Below, one piece after another: positions 25,492 to 33,742 of a stretch of 64,000 nucleotides of DNA (positions within the stretch are counted from its first letter, which is position 1; each line of letters starts with the position of its first letter). The DNA lies in NCBI RefSeq assembly GCF_000633255.1, contig NZ_AYMJ01000011.1, positions 62,001 through 126,000 on the forward strand. The letters run 5' to 3'. A program made the position numbers and the translations under genes. Source of the stretch: Pseudomonas sp. H1h (GTDB taxonomy: Bacteria > Pseudomonadota > Gammaproteobacteria > Pseudomonadales > Pseudomonadaceae). A model generated the notes under the pieces. It searched no databases and was not told where the DNA came from. It was given only the letters and a program-made list of their open reading frames with translations.

Positions 25492-25869
25492 ATGTACAAC
25501 TCGCAACTACCAACGGACGGTAGCCAGGCGTCACAAGGAGCTTCCATGAGCCCCCGCGCGAGCAGTTTCGCACCCAGCCCCGAGCGACAGGGCAATGAGC
25601 GCATTCGCCTGCTGCTCAAAAGCTTTGGCCTGCGTACCAGCCTGATTCGTCTTAAAGTCATCGACGCCCTGCTGGTCGCCGCGCAAAGCGATCGACGCCT
25701 CGGCGTGCGCGGCGTGCACAGCCAACTGCTGGACCTGGACGTCCCGCTGTCGTTTCTCAGTGTGCGCGAAGTATTGAAGCGTCTGTGCGCCGAAGGTGTC
25801 GTCACCTTCAACCCGGACAAGAGTTACAGCCTGCATCCACAGGCTGCTGCAGTGCTCAATCACGATTGA
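25492..25869 (+). CDS. Fur-like winged-helix regulator
   Basis: A 125-residue protein. After a polar N-terminal stretch of about 37 residues comes a Fur-type winged helix: RIRLLLKSFGLRTSLIRLKV, IDALLVAAQSDRRLGVRGVH, SFLSVREVLKRLCAEGVVTF. The L-K-x-x-G-L-R-x-x-x-x-R-L-K-V opening and the recognition helix before VLxRLxxxGVVTF align with Fur. The C-terminal dimerisation and metal-binding part of Fur (His-rich motifs, Cys pairs) is missing; only about 15 residues follow the wing. It may be a metal-blind regulator. GGAGT precedes the ATG. It is divergent from pvdQ, with 288 bp between holding the PvdS box, so it might act on the iron genes here. Confidence 0.72.
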   Translation: MYNSQLPTDGSQASQGASMSPRASSFAPSPERQGNERIRLLLKSFGLRTSLIRLKVIDALLVAAQSDRRLGVRGVHSQLLDLDVPLSFLSVREVLKRLCAEGVVTFNPDKSYSLHPQAAAVLNHD

Positions 25870-25887
25870 AGCGTCCCGCGATCGCCG

Positions 25888-26076
25888 TCAGGGTTTGACC
25901 TTGCGGCGCATCACCCCGTTGATCACCACCACGACCACCGCCACGCCGATGGCGATGTACTGGAACATCTTCTCGCTGATCATCCCGGCGTTCTGCAGCC
26001 AGGACAGGCCGAGCATGATCGCCAGCACCGACAGGGCGATCAGTATCGAGTATTTCAAACGTTGCTTCTGGGTCAT
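25888..26076 (-). CDS. Small two-helix inner-membrane protein
   Basis: A 62-residue protein with two predicted membrane helices: YSILIALSVLAIMLGLSWLQ and IAIGVAVVVVVINGVM, joined by NAGMISEKMFQ. Basic ends (MTQKQRLKYS, RRKVKP) suggest both termini in the cytoplasm. I do not recognise a function. It is convergent with the Fur-like gene (18 bp between stops) and divergent from a small lipoprotein gene. Confidence 0.72.
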   Translation of the reverse strand: MTQKQRLKYSILIALSVLAIMLGLSWLQNAGMISEKMFQYIAIGVAVVVVVINGVMRRKVKP

Positions 26077-26233
26077 TGCGGGTTCCTGAAACTTTCAAAT
26101 GTATCCGGTTTGTATCCGATTGCATGCCATGCACATACCGTGTCACGGGGATGGGCCGGGGCAAACGCGGTCTCATGTTACAGCCGATGAAGAGTTTTGG
26201 CTTCATGACGGCGTAACCATGAGGATCTTTGAA

Positions 26234-26368
26234 ATGTTCCGTCGAATCACCTGGCTGATTCCCGTCCTTGCCGTACTGACCTTGAGTGGCTGCATCATTT
26301 TTCCCCACGGAGGCTGGCATGACGATCACCATCGCTACCAGGAAGGCCCCGGTTATTACCATCGATAG
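26234..26368 (+). CDS. Small lipoprotein
   Basis: A 44-residue product with signal MFRRITWLIPVLAVLTLSGC; the lipobox LSGC gives the lipidated Cys20. The mature peptide has only about 25 residues, rich in His, Gly, Tyr and Asp (HGGWHDDHHRYQEGPGYYHR), suggesting a surface or metal-interacting peptide. The ATG at 26234 has AGGA about 8 nt upstream; an in-frame ATG at 26219 would add five residues. A terminator follows at 26442. Confidence 0.7.
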   Translation: MFRRITWLIPVLAVLTLSGCIIFPHGGWHDDHHRYQEGPGYYHR

Positions 26369-26441
26369 AACAGGATTGTTCGCCTGCCGATACGCCTGAA
26401 GTACCGGCCGAGAAACACCACAAGTCTTTTCAGCAACCACC

Positions 26442-26469
26442 ATGCCCGCCGCCCGGCGGGCATTTTTTT
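26442..26469 (+). terminator. Rho-independent terminator
   Basis: ATGCCCGCC pairs with GGCGGGCAT over a GCCC loop and is followed by seven T. It ends the small lipoprotein transcript and insulates the downstream MFS/Lux-like cluster. Confidence 0.85.
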
Positions 26470-26521
26470 GGGCGTGTCAGCCCCTGAACAGCACCGATAC
26501 CCGACGGGCACCGATTCACTT

Positions 26522-26540
26522 AAATACGTTGTAAGTATTT
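26522..26540. promoter_or_regulatory. Inverted-repeat operator candidate
   Basis: AAATAC and GTATTT form a perfect inverted repeat around GTTGTAA, about 90 bp before the MFS gene and in AT-rich sequence unlike its surroundings. It is a candidate regulator-binding or promoter site for the Lux-like cluster; no cognate regulator is identified. Confidence 0.35.
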
Positions 26541-26550
26541 GAAATTTCAT

Positions 26551-26591
26551 GTCGCAGCAAAGCATTAGAGGCTGCGACGACTCTGCCTCTA
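26551..26591 (+). promoter_or_regulatory. Leader with two mutually exclusive hairpins
   Basis: GTCGCAGC (26551-26558) pairs perfectly with GCTGCGAC (26571-26578). TAGAGGC (26566-26572) pairs perfectly with GCCTCTA (26585-26591). The two pairings share bases 26571-26572 and the second stem opens inside the loop of the first, so only one can form at a time. It sits 40 bp before the ATG of the MFS gene. The layout suggests an RNA switch or translation-control element. No known riboswitch class is recognised. Confidence 0.4.
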
Positions 26592-26630
26592 GTCTCTGCG
26601 GACTTTCTCGATCAATGGAACAGGGATGTC

Positions 26631-27887
26631 ATGCAGAGAACTTTGATCGTAATGAGACCGGTGCAGATAATAGGATTCTGCCTGGCCATTACCGCTTTTG
26701 AATTGATCACGTACATGGCGAGCGACATGATCATGCCCGCCATGCTGATGGTGACCGACGAATTCAACGCCGATACCCGGCACGTGCCCAACGCCTTCAA
26801 TTTGTACCTGATCGGCGGCATCTGCCTGCAGTGGCTGATCGGCCCCCTCTCCGACCGTTACGGCAGACGGCGCTTGTTGTTGCTCGGCTGTGCGCTGTTC
26901 GGCCTGGCGTGCGGCGCTGCGGTCATGACGCAGCGCATTGAAGCGTTCAACGCGTTGCGCCTGATTCAAGGCATGGGCCTGGGCTTCGTGGTTGCCGTCA
27001 GCTATCCGACGTTGCAGGAGGTGTTCTGCGAAGCCGACGCGGTGCGGCTCATGGCCTTGCTGGGCAACGTGGCGCTGTTGTCACCACTGCTCGGGCCGTT
27101 GCTCGGCAGCTTGTTGCTGGAATGGCTGAACTGGCGGCAGCTGTTTCTTGGCCTGGGGGCGGCGAGCGCCGTGGTCTGGCTCGGTCTGTTGGCCTGGATG
27201 CCGGAAACCATCGGAGTGGTGCGGCGCGACGGGCAACGACAGGCACCTGCAGCGTTCTCGTTCAGGCAACTGCGCCGCCGTTATCTCGTACTGCTGCGCA
27301 ATCGCCGATTCGTCGGCAGCAGCCTGGCGCTGGGCTTGATGAGTTTGCCCCTGATTGCCTGGATCGGGCTGGCCCCGGTGCTGCTGATGCAGCGCCTGGA
27401 ATTGTCTGCGCTGGAATATGGCCTGTGGCAGATCCCGGTGTTCTCGGCGGTGATCATCGGCAATCTGCTGCTGGATCGATTGCTGACCACGCACACGCTA
27501 TTGCGGGTGATCGGCCTGTCGTTATGGCCGTTCTGCTTCGGCTTGCTGATGCTGATCGCCGCAGCCCTGTTATCAGCGTCTCTGGTATGGACAGTTGCCG
27601 GTCTTGCTGCGTACGCGCTCGGGCTGGGCATGAGCAACGCTGCGCTGTACCGGCTGGCACTGTTTTCCAGCGATGAAGGCAAAGGTCTGGTCTCGGCAAT
27701 GATCGGCATGCTGTCGATTGCCGTGATGGGCGCCGGCGGATCATCGATTGCGCTCATTGGCGGCGGCGAGAGCCTCCAGTCCTTCTCCCTGTGGGCGGCC
27801 CTCGGCGGTCTGCTGTGCCTGCCCCTGCTCCACTGCTTGCTGCGCAACAACCCTGCGGCGCCCGCCGCGCCAAACACCCATCAATAA
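26631..27887 (+). CDS. MFS transporter, MdfA-like
   Basis: A 418-residue major-facilitator protein with 12 predicted membrane helices. The first helix carries the MdfA-type acidic signature (TAFELITYMASDMIMPAML); motif A is LIGPLSDRYGRRRLLLLG, and motif C-like glycines are in LLSPLLGPLLGSLL. Such proteins export small, often hydrophobic molecules by proton antiport. It opens a run of five same-strand genes with gaps of 1 to about 50 bp (LuxE-like, LuxC/ligase fusion, ligase, GNAT), so it is probably the exporter for their product. It is preceded by a structured leader. The ATG at 26631 could be replaced by a downstream ATG seven codons in. Confidence 0.85.
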   Translation: MQRTLIVMRPVQIIGFCLAITAFELITYMASDMIMPAMLMVTDEFNADTRHVPNAFNLYLIGGICLQWLIGPLSDRYGRRRLLLLGCALFGLACGAAVMTQRIEAFNALRLIQGMGLGFVVAVSYPTLQEVFCEADAVRLMALLGNVALLSPLLGPLLGSLLLEWLNWRQLFLGLGAASAVVWLGLLAWMPETIGVVRRDGQRQAPAAFSFRQLRRRYLVLLRNRRFVGSSLALGLMSLPLIAWIGLAPVLLMQRLELSALEYGLWQIPVFSAVIIGNLLLDRLLTTHTLLRVIGLSLWPFCFGLLMLIAAALLSASLVWTVAGLAAYALGLGMSNAALYRLALFSSDEGKGLVSAMIGMLSIAVMGAGGSSIALIGGGESLQSFSLWAALGGLLCLPLLHCLLRNNPAAPAAPNTHQ

Positions 27888-27896
27888 GGATATTCG

Positions 27897-29027
27897 ATGA
27901 CTCGATTCCCCCACAGCGATGCGTTATGCGCGTTGCCGCACCCCTATTGCCCGGCTTCCGTACCCGCGGGGCTGTTCAATCAGGCCATGGCTGAAATCAC
28001 TCGGTTCCATGCGAGCCATACGCCCGGTTACGGCCATTGGTTGAGCGCCCACTCCATCGATATCGATGCGCTGGACACACTGGACGACTGGGCGCAACTG
28101 CCACCGATTTTCGCCAGCTTCTTCAAGCAGCACTTGTTGCTAAGTCCCACGGGGGAAGACGCACTGGAACTGACCTCCTCTGGCACCAGCGGGCAGAAGA
28201 GCCGCATGCGCTACGACACGCGCAGCCTCGGGTCCGCGCAGTACATGGTCGAACGAATTTTCGCGCAGTACGGCTGGATCACTCCGCTTACGCCCTGCAA
28301 TTACCTGCTGCTAAGTTACGAACCAGAGCAAACAATCACCTTGGGCACCTCCTTCACCGATCAATTCCTGTGTCGCTTTGCCCCCGTCAATCGGCTGGTG
28401 TATGCGCTGCGCACCAATGGCGACGGGCATCAGTTTGATCTGTTCGGTGTGATCTCAGCCTTGCAGGCGTTTGCCGAAGAAGGCCTGCCGGTACGCATAT
28501 TCGGCTTCCCGGCGTTTCTCTGGGAAACCCTGCAACGCATGCGCGCCACCGGTGTGGCGGATCTGCAACTGCCGGCGGGCTCACTGGCATTTTTCGGCGG
28601 TGGCTGGAAAACCCGTGCCACCGAGGAGGTTCCCAAACAACAGCTGTACGCGCGGATCCAGCAACAACTGGGCATCGACGCCCAAGACTGTCGCGATGGC
28701 TATGGTGCGGTCGAGCATGCGGTGCCTTACATCGAATGCGCTCACCACCACTTTCATGTGCCGGTCTATTCAAAAGTCTACGTGCGCAGCGCGCTGGATT
28801 TTTCCGTTTTGCCCTATGGACAGCGGGGTTTGCTGAGTCTGGTCTCACCGTACATATCCTCAAGTCCGGCGCACGCTGTGGTCATGAACGACCTTGCTAC
28901 GTTGCACCCTGGCACACGTTGTGACTGCGGACTGCTCAGCGACTGGTTCGAACTGCATGGCCGCGCCGGCACCACAGCCGCCAGGAGCTGCGCAATGGCC
29001 GCCTCCGAATTGCTGGGGAGGCACTGA
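27897..29027 (+). CDS. LuxE-like acyl-protein synthetase
   Basis: A 376-residue homologue of LuxE, the subunit of bacterial fatty acid reductase that activates a carboxylic acid with ATP and holds it as an acyl thioester. The AMP-binding motif is LTSSGTSGQKSRMRYDTRSL. Family segments FGFPAFLWETL, FFGGGWKT and DGYGAVEHAVPYIECAHHHF follow. The C-terminal end has RAGTTAARSCAMAA; Cys365 aligns in position with the acylated Cys near the end of Vibrio LuxE. A CDCG pair precedes it. All parts needed for activity therefore appear present. It starts 9 bp after the MFS gene, and the next ATG follows its stop by one base. No luxAB or luxD is present. Confidence 0.85.
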   Translation: MTRFPHSDALCALPHPYCPASVPAGLFNQAMAEITRFHASHTPGYGHWLSAHSIDIDALDTLDDWAQLPPIFASFFKQHLLLSPTGEDALELTSSGTSGQKSRMRYDTRSLGSAQYMVERIFAQYGWITPLTPCNYLLLSYEPEQTITLGTSFTDQFLCRFAPVNRLVYALRTNGDGHQFDLFGVISALQAFAEEGLPVRIFGFPAFLWETLQRMRATGVADLQLPAGSLAFFGGGWKTRATEEVPKQQLYARIQQQLGIDAQDCRDGYGAVEHAVPYIECAHHHFHVPVYSKVYVRSALDFSVLPYGQRGLLSLVSPYISSSPAHAVVMNDLATLHPGTRCDCGLLSDWFELHGRAGTTAARSCAMAASELLGRH

Positions 29028-29028
29028 C

Positions 29029-31431
29029 ATGTTCTTGATCAATGGACAACTGCGCAGCGACGGCAACCTCGACAGCGTTTTGCAGCAACTGCACCTGGAA
29101 CTACCCCAGCGGCTGCAGACACCGCTTGAAACCAGCACGCTGCTGGCGGCCACCGAAGCCTTCGCCGAACGCCTGCAGCATCAGACGTCGGTGTCGGCGC
29201 TCGATGCCGGGCAACGTCAGGCACTGATCGATTTCTGCCAGCCTGCCGCGCTGCAGGCCAAGCTTGATCGCGAGCTCGGTCGGCAACCCGATTCGCTACG
29301 CCGCATCGACTATCGCCAGTCACGCTTCGAGCGCTGGAGCCCGCTGGGTCTGGTGGTGCACATCACCCCGGCCAATGCTCCATTGCTGGCATTCTGTGCG
29401 GTGCTGGAGAGCCTGTTGAGCGGTAACGTCAACTGGTTGCGCCCCAGCAGCAGCGACGGCGGCTTCACCGCGCAATTGCTCCAGGCGCTGCTCGAATGCG
29501 ATCCGAGCGGGCAACTCGCCGGCTACGTAGCGGTGCTGCCGACGACCACCGGACAAATCGGCCAACTGTGCAAACACGCCAACGGTGTCGCGGCCTGGGG
29601 TGGCGAGCGTGCATTGCACGCGATCCGCCAGCAGCTTGCGCCAGGCTGCCGCTGGATCGATTGGGGCCACCGTATCAGTTTCGCCTATCTGACCCCGGAT
29701 ACGCTTTCGCCGGCAGTGCTTGATGCCATCGTCGATGAGGTTTGTCGCCTTGATCAGCAAGCCTGTTCCAGTCCGCAATGGCTGCTGGTGGACAGTGACG
29801 AGCCGGCCGTTATGGAAGGCATTGGCACGCAACTGGCCGAGGCGTTCGAACGCCGCGCCGGACAATGGCCAGCCCTCACCCCGACGCCTGAGGAAGCTTC
29901 GCAGATCATCACCAGTATGGCGATGGCGCGGCTGGCGCAGAGTTTTACCGGGCAAACCGGTCGGGTCTGGAATGCGCGGGGCTGGCGAGTGATCTGGAGC
30001 CACGACCGCCAGCTTGAACCCTCTGCGCTGTTTCGCAGCCTGCTGCTCAAGCCCGTCCCCCGCGAACTGCTTGCCGGCACGCTGCTACCCTGGCGCAACG
30101 TGTTGCAGAGCTGTGCCTTGGTGTGTGCACCGACGCAGGTCGGCGAACTGGCACGGACGCTGATTGCCGCCGGTGTCACCCGCATTGCCCCGATCGGCGC
30201 GATCCACGATGGCTACGACGGCGAACCGCATGACGGTGTCTACGCCCTGCAACGCCTGAGCCGAAGGATATCGGTCAGTCTGCCGCCGGGCATGCTGTCG
30301 AGCCATGCCACGCTTGATCGCCAGCCTGCGCCGCCTGCGCTTTGTGACGTATCGATCATGGACAAGCAGACCTTTGCCGATCAGCCGCCCGATCCGGCGG
30401 CGCAGCTGTATTTTCGTTCCGGGGGCAGCAGCGGCGCACCGGTCCTTTCGGGCTTCAGCCACGACGATTTCCAGCGCCAGATGCGTGCCGCTGCCGACGG
30501 CCTGTTTGCAGCAGGCCTGGACCCGGCGCAGGACAGGGTCATGAACCTGTTCTTCAGCGGTGGTCTATACGGCGGTTTTTCCAGTTTCAGTAAAGTGCTG
30601 GAACAACTCGAGGCCAGACATTGGCCGATGGGCGCACCGGCGGATGACGATTACCGCGAGATTGCGCAAATCATCGTCGAACAGCAGATCACCGTGCTGA
30701 TCGGCATGCCCGGCACCCTGCACCGACTGTTCCTCAACGAGCAACCGACACTGCGCCGCTACGGCGCCATCAGCAAAGTCTTTCTCGGCGGCGAACACCT
30801 GAGTGAGCACACCCGTGAGTTGCTGCAAAGCTGCGGCGTCGGCCTGATTCGTTCAGCGCTTTACGGCAGCGTCGATGCAGGCCCTCTGGGTCACGCCTGT
30901 CACGCCACGCCTGATGGCGTCTTTCACCTGATGAGCGACATCCAGCACTTGGAAATCGTCGATTTTGATCATGACGACCCCGTCAGTGACGGCGAATCCG
31001 GTCGTCTGCTGGTGACTTCTCGGGCACGTCAGGGCCACTCCGTGCGGCGTTATGACCTCGGTGACAGCGGGCGCTGGCTGCCTGGCCCGTGTGAATGCGG
31101 CCTGCCTTCGCCGCGTTTCGAACTGCTGGGGCGCCACGGCAAGTTGCTGCGCATCGGCACCGACTTCATTTCGTTGACGACGCTGGCGCAGCACCTGCAA
31201 GCGCCCTTTCAACTGATCCTCGATCACGGACCCGAGGGCCTGGAGCGCATGCGTTTGCGCAGCCCTCAGGCACCGCAAGAGACCGATCGACAACTGCAGG
31301 CGTACCCGAAGCTGACATCGTTGGTGCAGACCGGCCTGCTCACCGTGGACGTCGAGCAATGTGCCGTCGAGCAGTTCTTGCGCAACAGGCACAGCGGCAA
31401 GACACCGCTGCTGATTGACCAGCGCCGCTGA
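29029..31431 (+). CDS. LuxC-like acyl reductase fused to AMP-ligase
   Basis: An 800-residue two-domain protein. Residues 1-430 match LuxC, the NADPH-dependent acyl reductase: SPLGLVVHITPANAPLLAFC, SGNVNWLRPSS and DEVCRLDQQACSSPQ, where Cys246 is the expected acyl-accepting residue. Residues 440-800 are a PaaK/LuxE-type adenylate-forming domain with the ATP motif YFRSGGSSGAPVLSGFSHDD, SKVFLGGEHLSEHTRELL and SVRRYDLGDSGRWLPGPCEC. The fusion would let one chain activate an acid and reduce it, beside the separate LuxE. Standard LuxC is about 480 residues and lacks the second domain. A reading frame open to 28894 overlaps luxE and is ignored; ATG 29029 is used. Confidence 0.85.
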   Translation: MFLINGQLRSDGNLDSVLQQLHLELPQRLQTPLETSTLLAATEAFAERLQHQTSVSALDAGQRQALIDFCQPAALQAKLDRELGRQPDSLRRIDYRQSRFERWSPLGLVVHITPANAPLLAFCAVLESLLSGNVNWLRPSSSDGGFTAQLLQALLECDPSGQLAGYVAVLPTTTGQIGQLCKHANGVAAWGGERALHAIRQQLAPGCRWIDWGHRISFAYLTPDTLSPAVLDAIVDEVCRLDQQACSSPQWLLVDSDEPAVMEGIGTQLAEAFERRAGQWPALTPTPEEASQIITSMAMARLAQSFTGQTGRVWNARGWRVIWSHDRQLEPSALFRSLLLKPVPRELLAGTLLPWRNVLQSCALVCAPTQVGELARTLIAAGVTRIAPIGAIHDGYDGEPHDGVYALQRLSRRISVSLPPGMLSSHATLDRQPAPPALCDVSIMDKQTFADQPPDPAAQLYFRSGGSSGAPVLSGFSHDDFQRQMRAAADGLFAAGLDPAQDRVMNLFFSGGLYGGFSSFSKVLEQLEARHWPMGAPADDDYREIAQIIVEQQITVLIGMPGTLHRLFLNEQPTLRRYGAISKVFLGGEHLSEHTRELLQSCGVGLIRSALYGSVDAGPLGHACHATPDGVFHLMSDIQHLEIVDFDHDDPVSDGESGRLLVTSRARQGHSVRRYDLGDSGRWLPGPCECGLPSPRFELLGRHGKLLRIGTDFISLTTLAQHLQAPFQLILDHGPEGLERMRLRSPQAPQETDRQLQAYPKLTSLVQTGLLTVDVEQCAVEQFLRNRHSGKTPLLIDQRR

Positions 31432-31478
31432 CCGCAGGCACCTGCACGCGGCCCTCCGCCCTTTTATAAGAAACGATC

Positions 31479-32768
31479 ATGAACACAACCGTTGAATTGA
31501 CCACCCTGCTCAACTTCGCCCGCCAGCATTCCGATTATTGGCGCGAGCACTTCCAGCACGTCGCAACACCCATCAGCGCATTGGCCGAACTGCCCTTGAT
31601 CGACCCTGCGCATTACTGGCGCGACAGCCAGCGCCCAGACCAATGGCCGGTACTGACCGGCCCCCTGCACGATGCGCTGATCTTCAAGACCGGGGGCACC
31701 ACCGGCGCCGGCAAACTGTCGCTATTCACCCGCGCGGAATGGCAAACCCTGGTGCGCGATTTCGGCCGCCACCTCACGGCACAACTGAACTCCGGCGACC
31801 GGGTTGCCAACCTGTTTTTCGTCGGCGACCTGTATGCGAGTTTCATCTTCGTCCACGATGCGCTGGCCCATGTCGAGACACCCGTCTGCGAGTTTCCGTT
31901 TACTGGGGAGGTCAACAGCGGTGTACTGGCCGACTCGATCGTTGCCTATCGCATCAACGTACTGGCGGGCATACCCGCCCAACTGCTGACGTTCGCCGCC
32001 TGGCTTGAGCGTCAGTCACGGACACTGGAGGGTGTCGAAACGCTGCTCTATGGCGGTGAGAGCTTGTTCCCCGCGCAACTGCAATTGCTCGGCCGGGTGT
32101 TCCCGAACGCCCGCATCGCCTCCATCGGCTACGCCAGCGTCGATGCAGGGCTGATCGGCATCAGCACCCGCGATTGCGTCCTCGGCGAACACCGAATGCT
32201 GGCAACCCACAGTGTGCTGGAGATCATCGATGAAGTGACCGGGGACATCATCGAAGAGTGCAATCGCAATGGCCAACTGGTGCTGACCAACCTGACGCGG
32301 CGTCTGATGCCAGTGATTCGCTACCCGGTCGGGGACCTGGCCTGCTGGCGCGAACCCGCCGGGACACCCCTGCGCAAATTTGCCCTGGCAGGCCGCAGCA
32401 TGCACAGCCAGCGTGTGCGGGTAGGCGTTTTGAGTCTGGACACGGGGGATATCGACGAGTTGGTCCGCGCCCACGGTACCAGTGATGACTGGCAACTGCT
32501 CATCGAGCAACAGGGAAAGAAAGACCTGCTGAGTCTGCGTTGGGTACCGGGCAAGCAAACGTCTGAGATCGCCCTGACGACCACAAGGCTGCGCCGCGCG
32601 CTGATTGACCAATACCCTTTGATCGAGCAGCTGCACGCCGAACATCTGCTCGACCTGCACGTGATCGACTGCGCTAACGACGAACTGGCGTGTCATCCGC
32701 GCTCCGGCAAGCGGCAGCGGGTCGTCGACCGGCGCGAATATGGCACCCCGTGCCTGAGGCAAGGATGA
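31479..32768 (+). CDS. PaaK/LuxE-type adenylate-forming enzyme
   Basis: A 429-residue carboxylate-activating enzyme. The P-loop-like motif is DALIFKTGGTTGAGKLSLFT (about residues 65-84); VLAGIPAQLLTFAAWL, VETLLYGGESLFPAQL and SIGYASVDAGLIG are the usual later motifs of the phenylacetate-CoA ligase family, and RYPVGDLACW holds the adenosine-contacting Asp. It is shorter than typical acyl-CoA ligases but normal for this branch. It starts 47 bp after the LuxC/ligase fusion and overlaps the next gene by four bases. It provides a third activating domain in the same cluster, which suggests that two or more acids are joined. Confidence 0.83.
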   Translation: MNTTVELTTLLNFARQHSDYWREHFQHVATPISALAELPLIDPAHYWRDSQRPDQWPVLTGPLHDALIFKTGGTTGAGKLSLFTRAEWQTLVRDFGRHLTAQLNSGDRVANLFFVGDLYASFIFVHDALAHVETPVCEFPFTGEVNSGVLADSIVAYRINVLAGIPAQLLTFAAWLERQSRTLEGVETLLYGGESLFPAQLQLLGRVFPNARIASIGYASVDAGLIGISTRDCVLGEHRMLATHSVLEIIDEVTGDIIEECNRNGQLVLTNLTRRLMPVIRYPVGDLACWREPAGTPLRKFALAGRSMHSQRVRVGVLSLDTGDIDELVRAHGTSDDWQLLIEQQGKKDLLSLRWVPGKQTSEIALTTTRLRRALIDQYPLIEQLHAEHLLDLHVIDCANDELACHPRSGKRQRVVDRREYGTPCLRQG

Positions 32769-33694
32769 TGGATACGGTAACCTTGCGCCGCTATCGGATC
32801 GACGATGCAGCGGCGGTCAACTGCCTGTTCCGGGAAGTCTACGGCGACCATTATGTGCAACCGCACGTCTATCTGCCCTGGATGATCAGCCAAAACCACT
32901 GCGAAGGTCGCTGGCACTCGTTAGTGGCGCTGATGAACGACAAAATCTGCGGGCACGCCACGTTGTTTCGCCAGGCGGCCAGCCATTCACTGACGGCAGA
33001 ACTGGCGTTGAGCGTGGTACACCCCGAGACTCGCGGGCAGAACATCGCCACACTTTTGGGCCAGCAGTTGCTGATTCATGCTCAGGCACTTGATTGCCGG
33101 GGCGTCACGATCAAACAGGTGACGCATCACCCGTACACGCAGCGCATGGCCGCCGGTCTCGGCTTTCACAGTTGCGGGTTGTTGCCGGACTACGTGCCCA
33201 CGCCCTTTGGTGGACCGGGGCGGGAGACGATCATTGTCGGCCACTGCTGCATCGACGGCTATCGACGTCCATTGCCGAAGCTGGTCTGGCCAGAGGCCTG
33301 TCGCGAGTTGATGCTGCACCTGGAAACAGCGTTTGGCACCACAGACAACGCTGCACCCTGGAAAGGCCCGAAGGTGCATTTCGAATATGCATCGGGGCGT
33401 TATGACATGGTGTTGAAGGCACTCGAGGACGACCTGTTCCGGCAATTGGGTCAACTGCCGGCGCAGTGGCTGATTTCGCTTCGGCTCAGACTCGCCGAGG
33501 GGTTTGCCAGCGCATTGCACAAACTGGCTGCCGTGGGTTTCATCTTCACCGGGATCGCCCCCGATGACCGCAGCGAAGGCTGGCTGGCACTGTTTCATCG
33601 CGGCTATCAGCAACCCGCGCTGACGTTGCACTGCTCGCACATGCAACGCCTGCAGGAACAAATCCGACAGACCAGTGAAATCAAACCGCAGTAG
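32765..33694 (+). CDS. GNAT-family acyltransferase, two-domain
   Basis: A 309-residue protein whose first ~170 residues form a GNAT domain: LRRYRIDDAAAVNCLFREVY, ALMNDKICGHATLF, AELALSVVHPETRGQNIATL (acetyl-CoA loop, variant R-G-Q-N-I-A) and THHPYTQRMAAGLGFHSCGL. The last ~140 residues have no motif I recognise but end in a beta-alpha arrangement resembling a second, degenerate GNAT fold (GFIFTGIAPDDRSEGWLALF). Two ATGs lie in tandem (32765, 32768); the first overlaps the upstream stop (ATGA), implying translational coupling. As last gene of the Lux-like cluster it may acylate the cluster's product or an amine partner. Confidence 0.75.
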   Translation: MMDTVTLRRYRIDDAAAVNCLFREVYGDHYVQPHVYLPWMISQNHCEGRWHSLVALMNDKICGHATLFRQAASHSLTAELALSVVHPETRGQNIATLLGQQLLIHAQALDCRGVTIKQVTHHPYTQRMAAGLGFHSCGLLPDYVPTPFGGPGRETIIVGHCCIDGYRRPLPKLVWPEACRELMLHLETAFGTTDNAAPWKGPKVHFEYASGRYDMVLKALEDDLFRQLGQLPAQWLISLRLRLAEGFASALHKLAAVGFIFTGIAPDDRSEGWLALFHRGYQQPALTLHCSHMQRLQEQIRQTSEIKPQ

Positions 33695-33697
33695 ACA

Positions 33698-33730
33698 TGA
33701 AAACGGCCCGTCCACAGAGTGGACGGGCCG
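33698..33730 (-). terminator. Terminator-like hairpin
   Basis: A perfect 12-bp stem (33704-33715 with 33719-33730) with a 3-nt loop lies between two convergent genes. On the minus strand it is followed by TTTT, so it best serves the gene at 33743-34270; it may also limit read-through from the Lux-like cluster. Confidence 0.65.
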
Positions 33731-33742
33731 CAGAGGGTCGGC

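Noticed and set aside
26631..33694. Bioluminescence (lux) operon
   Set aside because: Only LuxC- and LuxE-like functions are present; no luciferase subunits or acyl-transferase LuxD, so light production is not supported.
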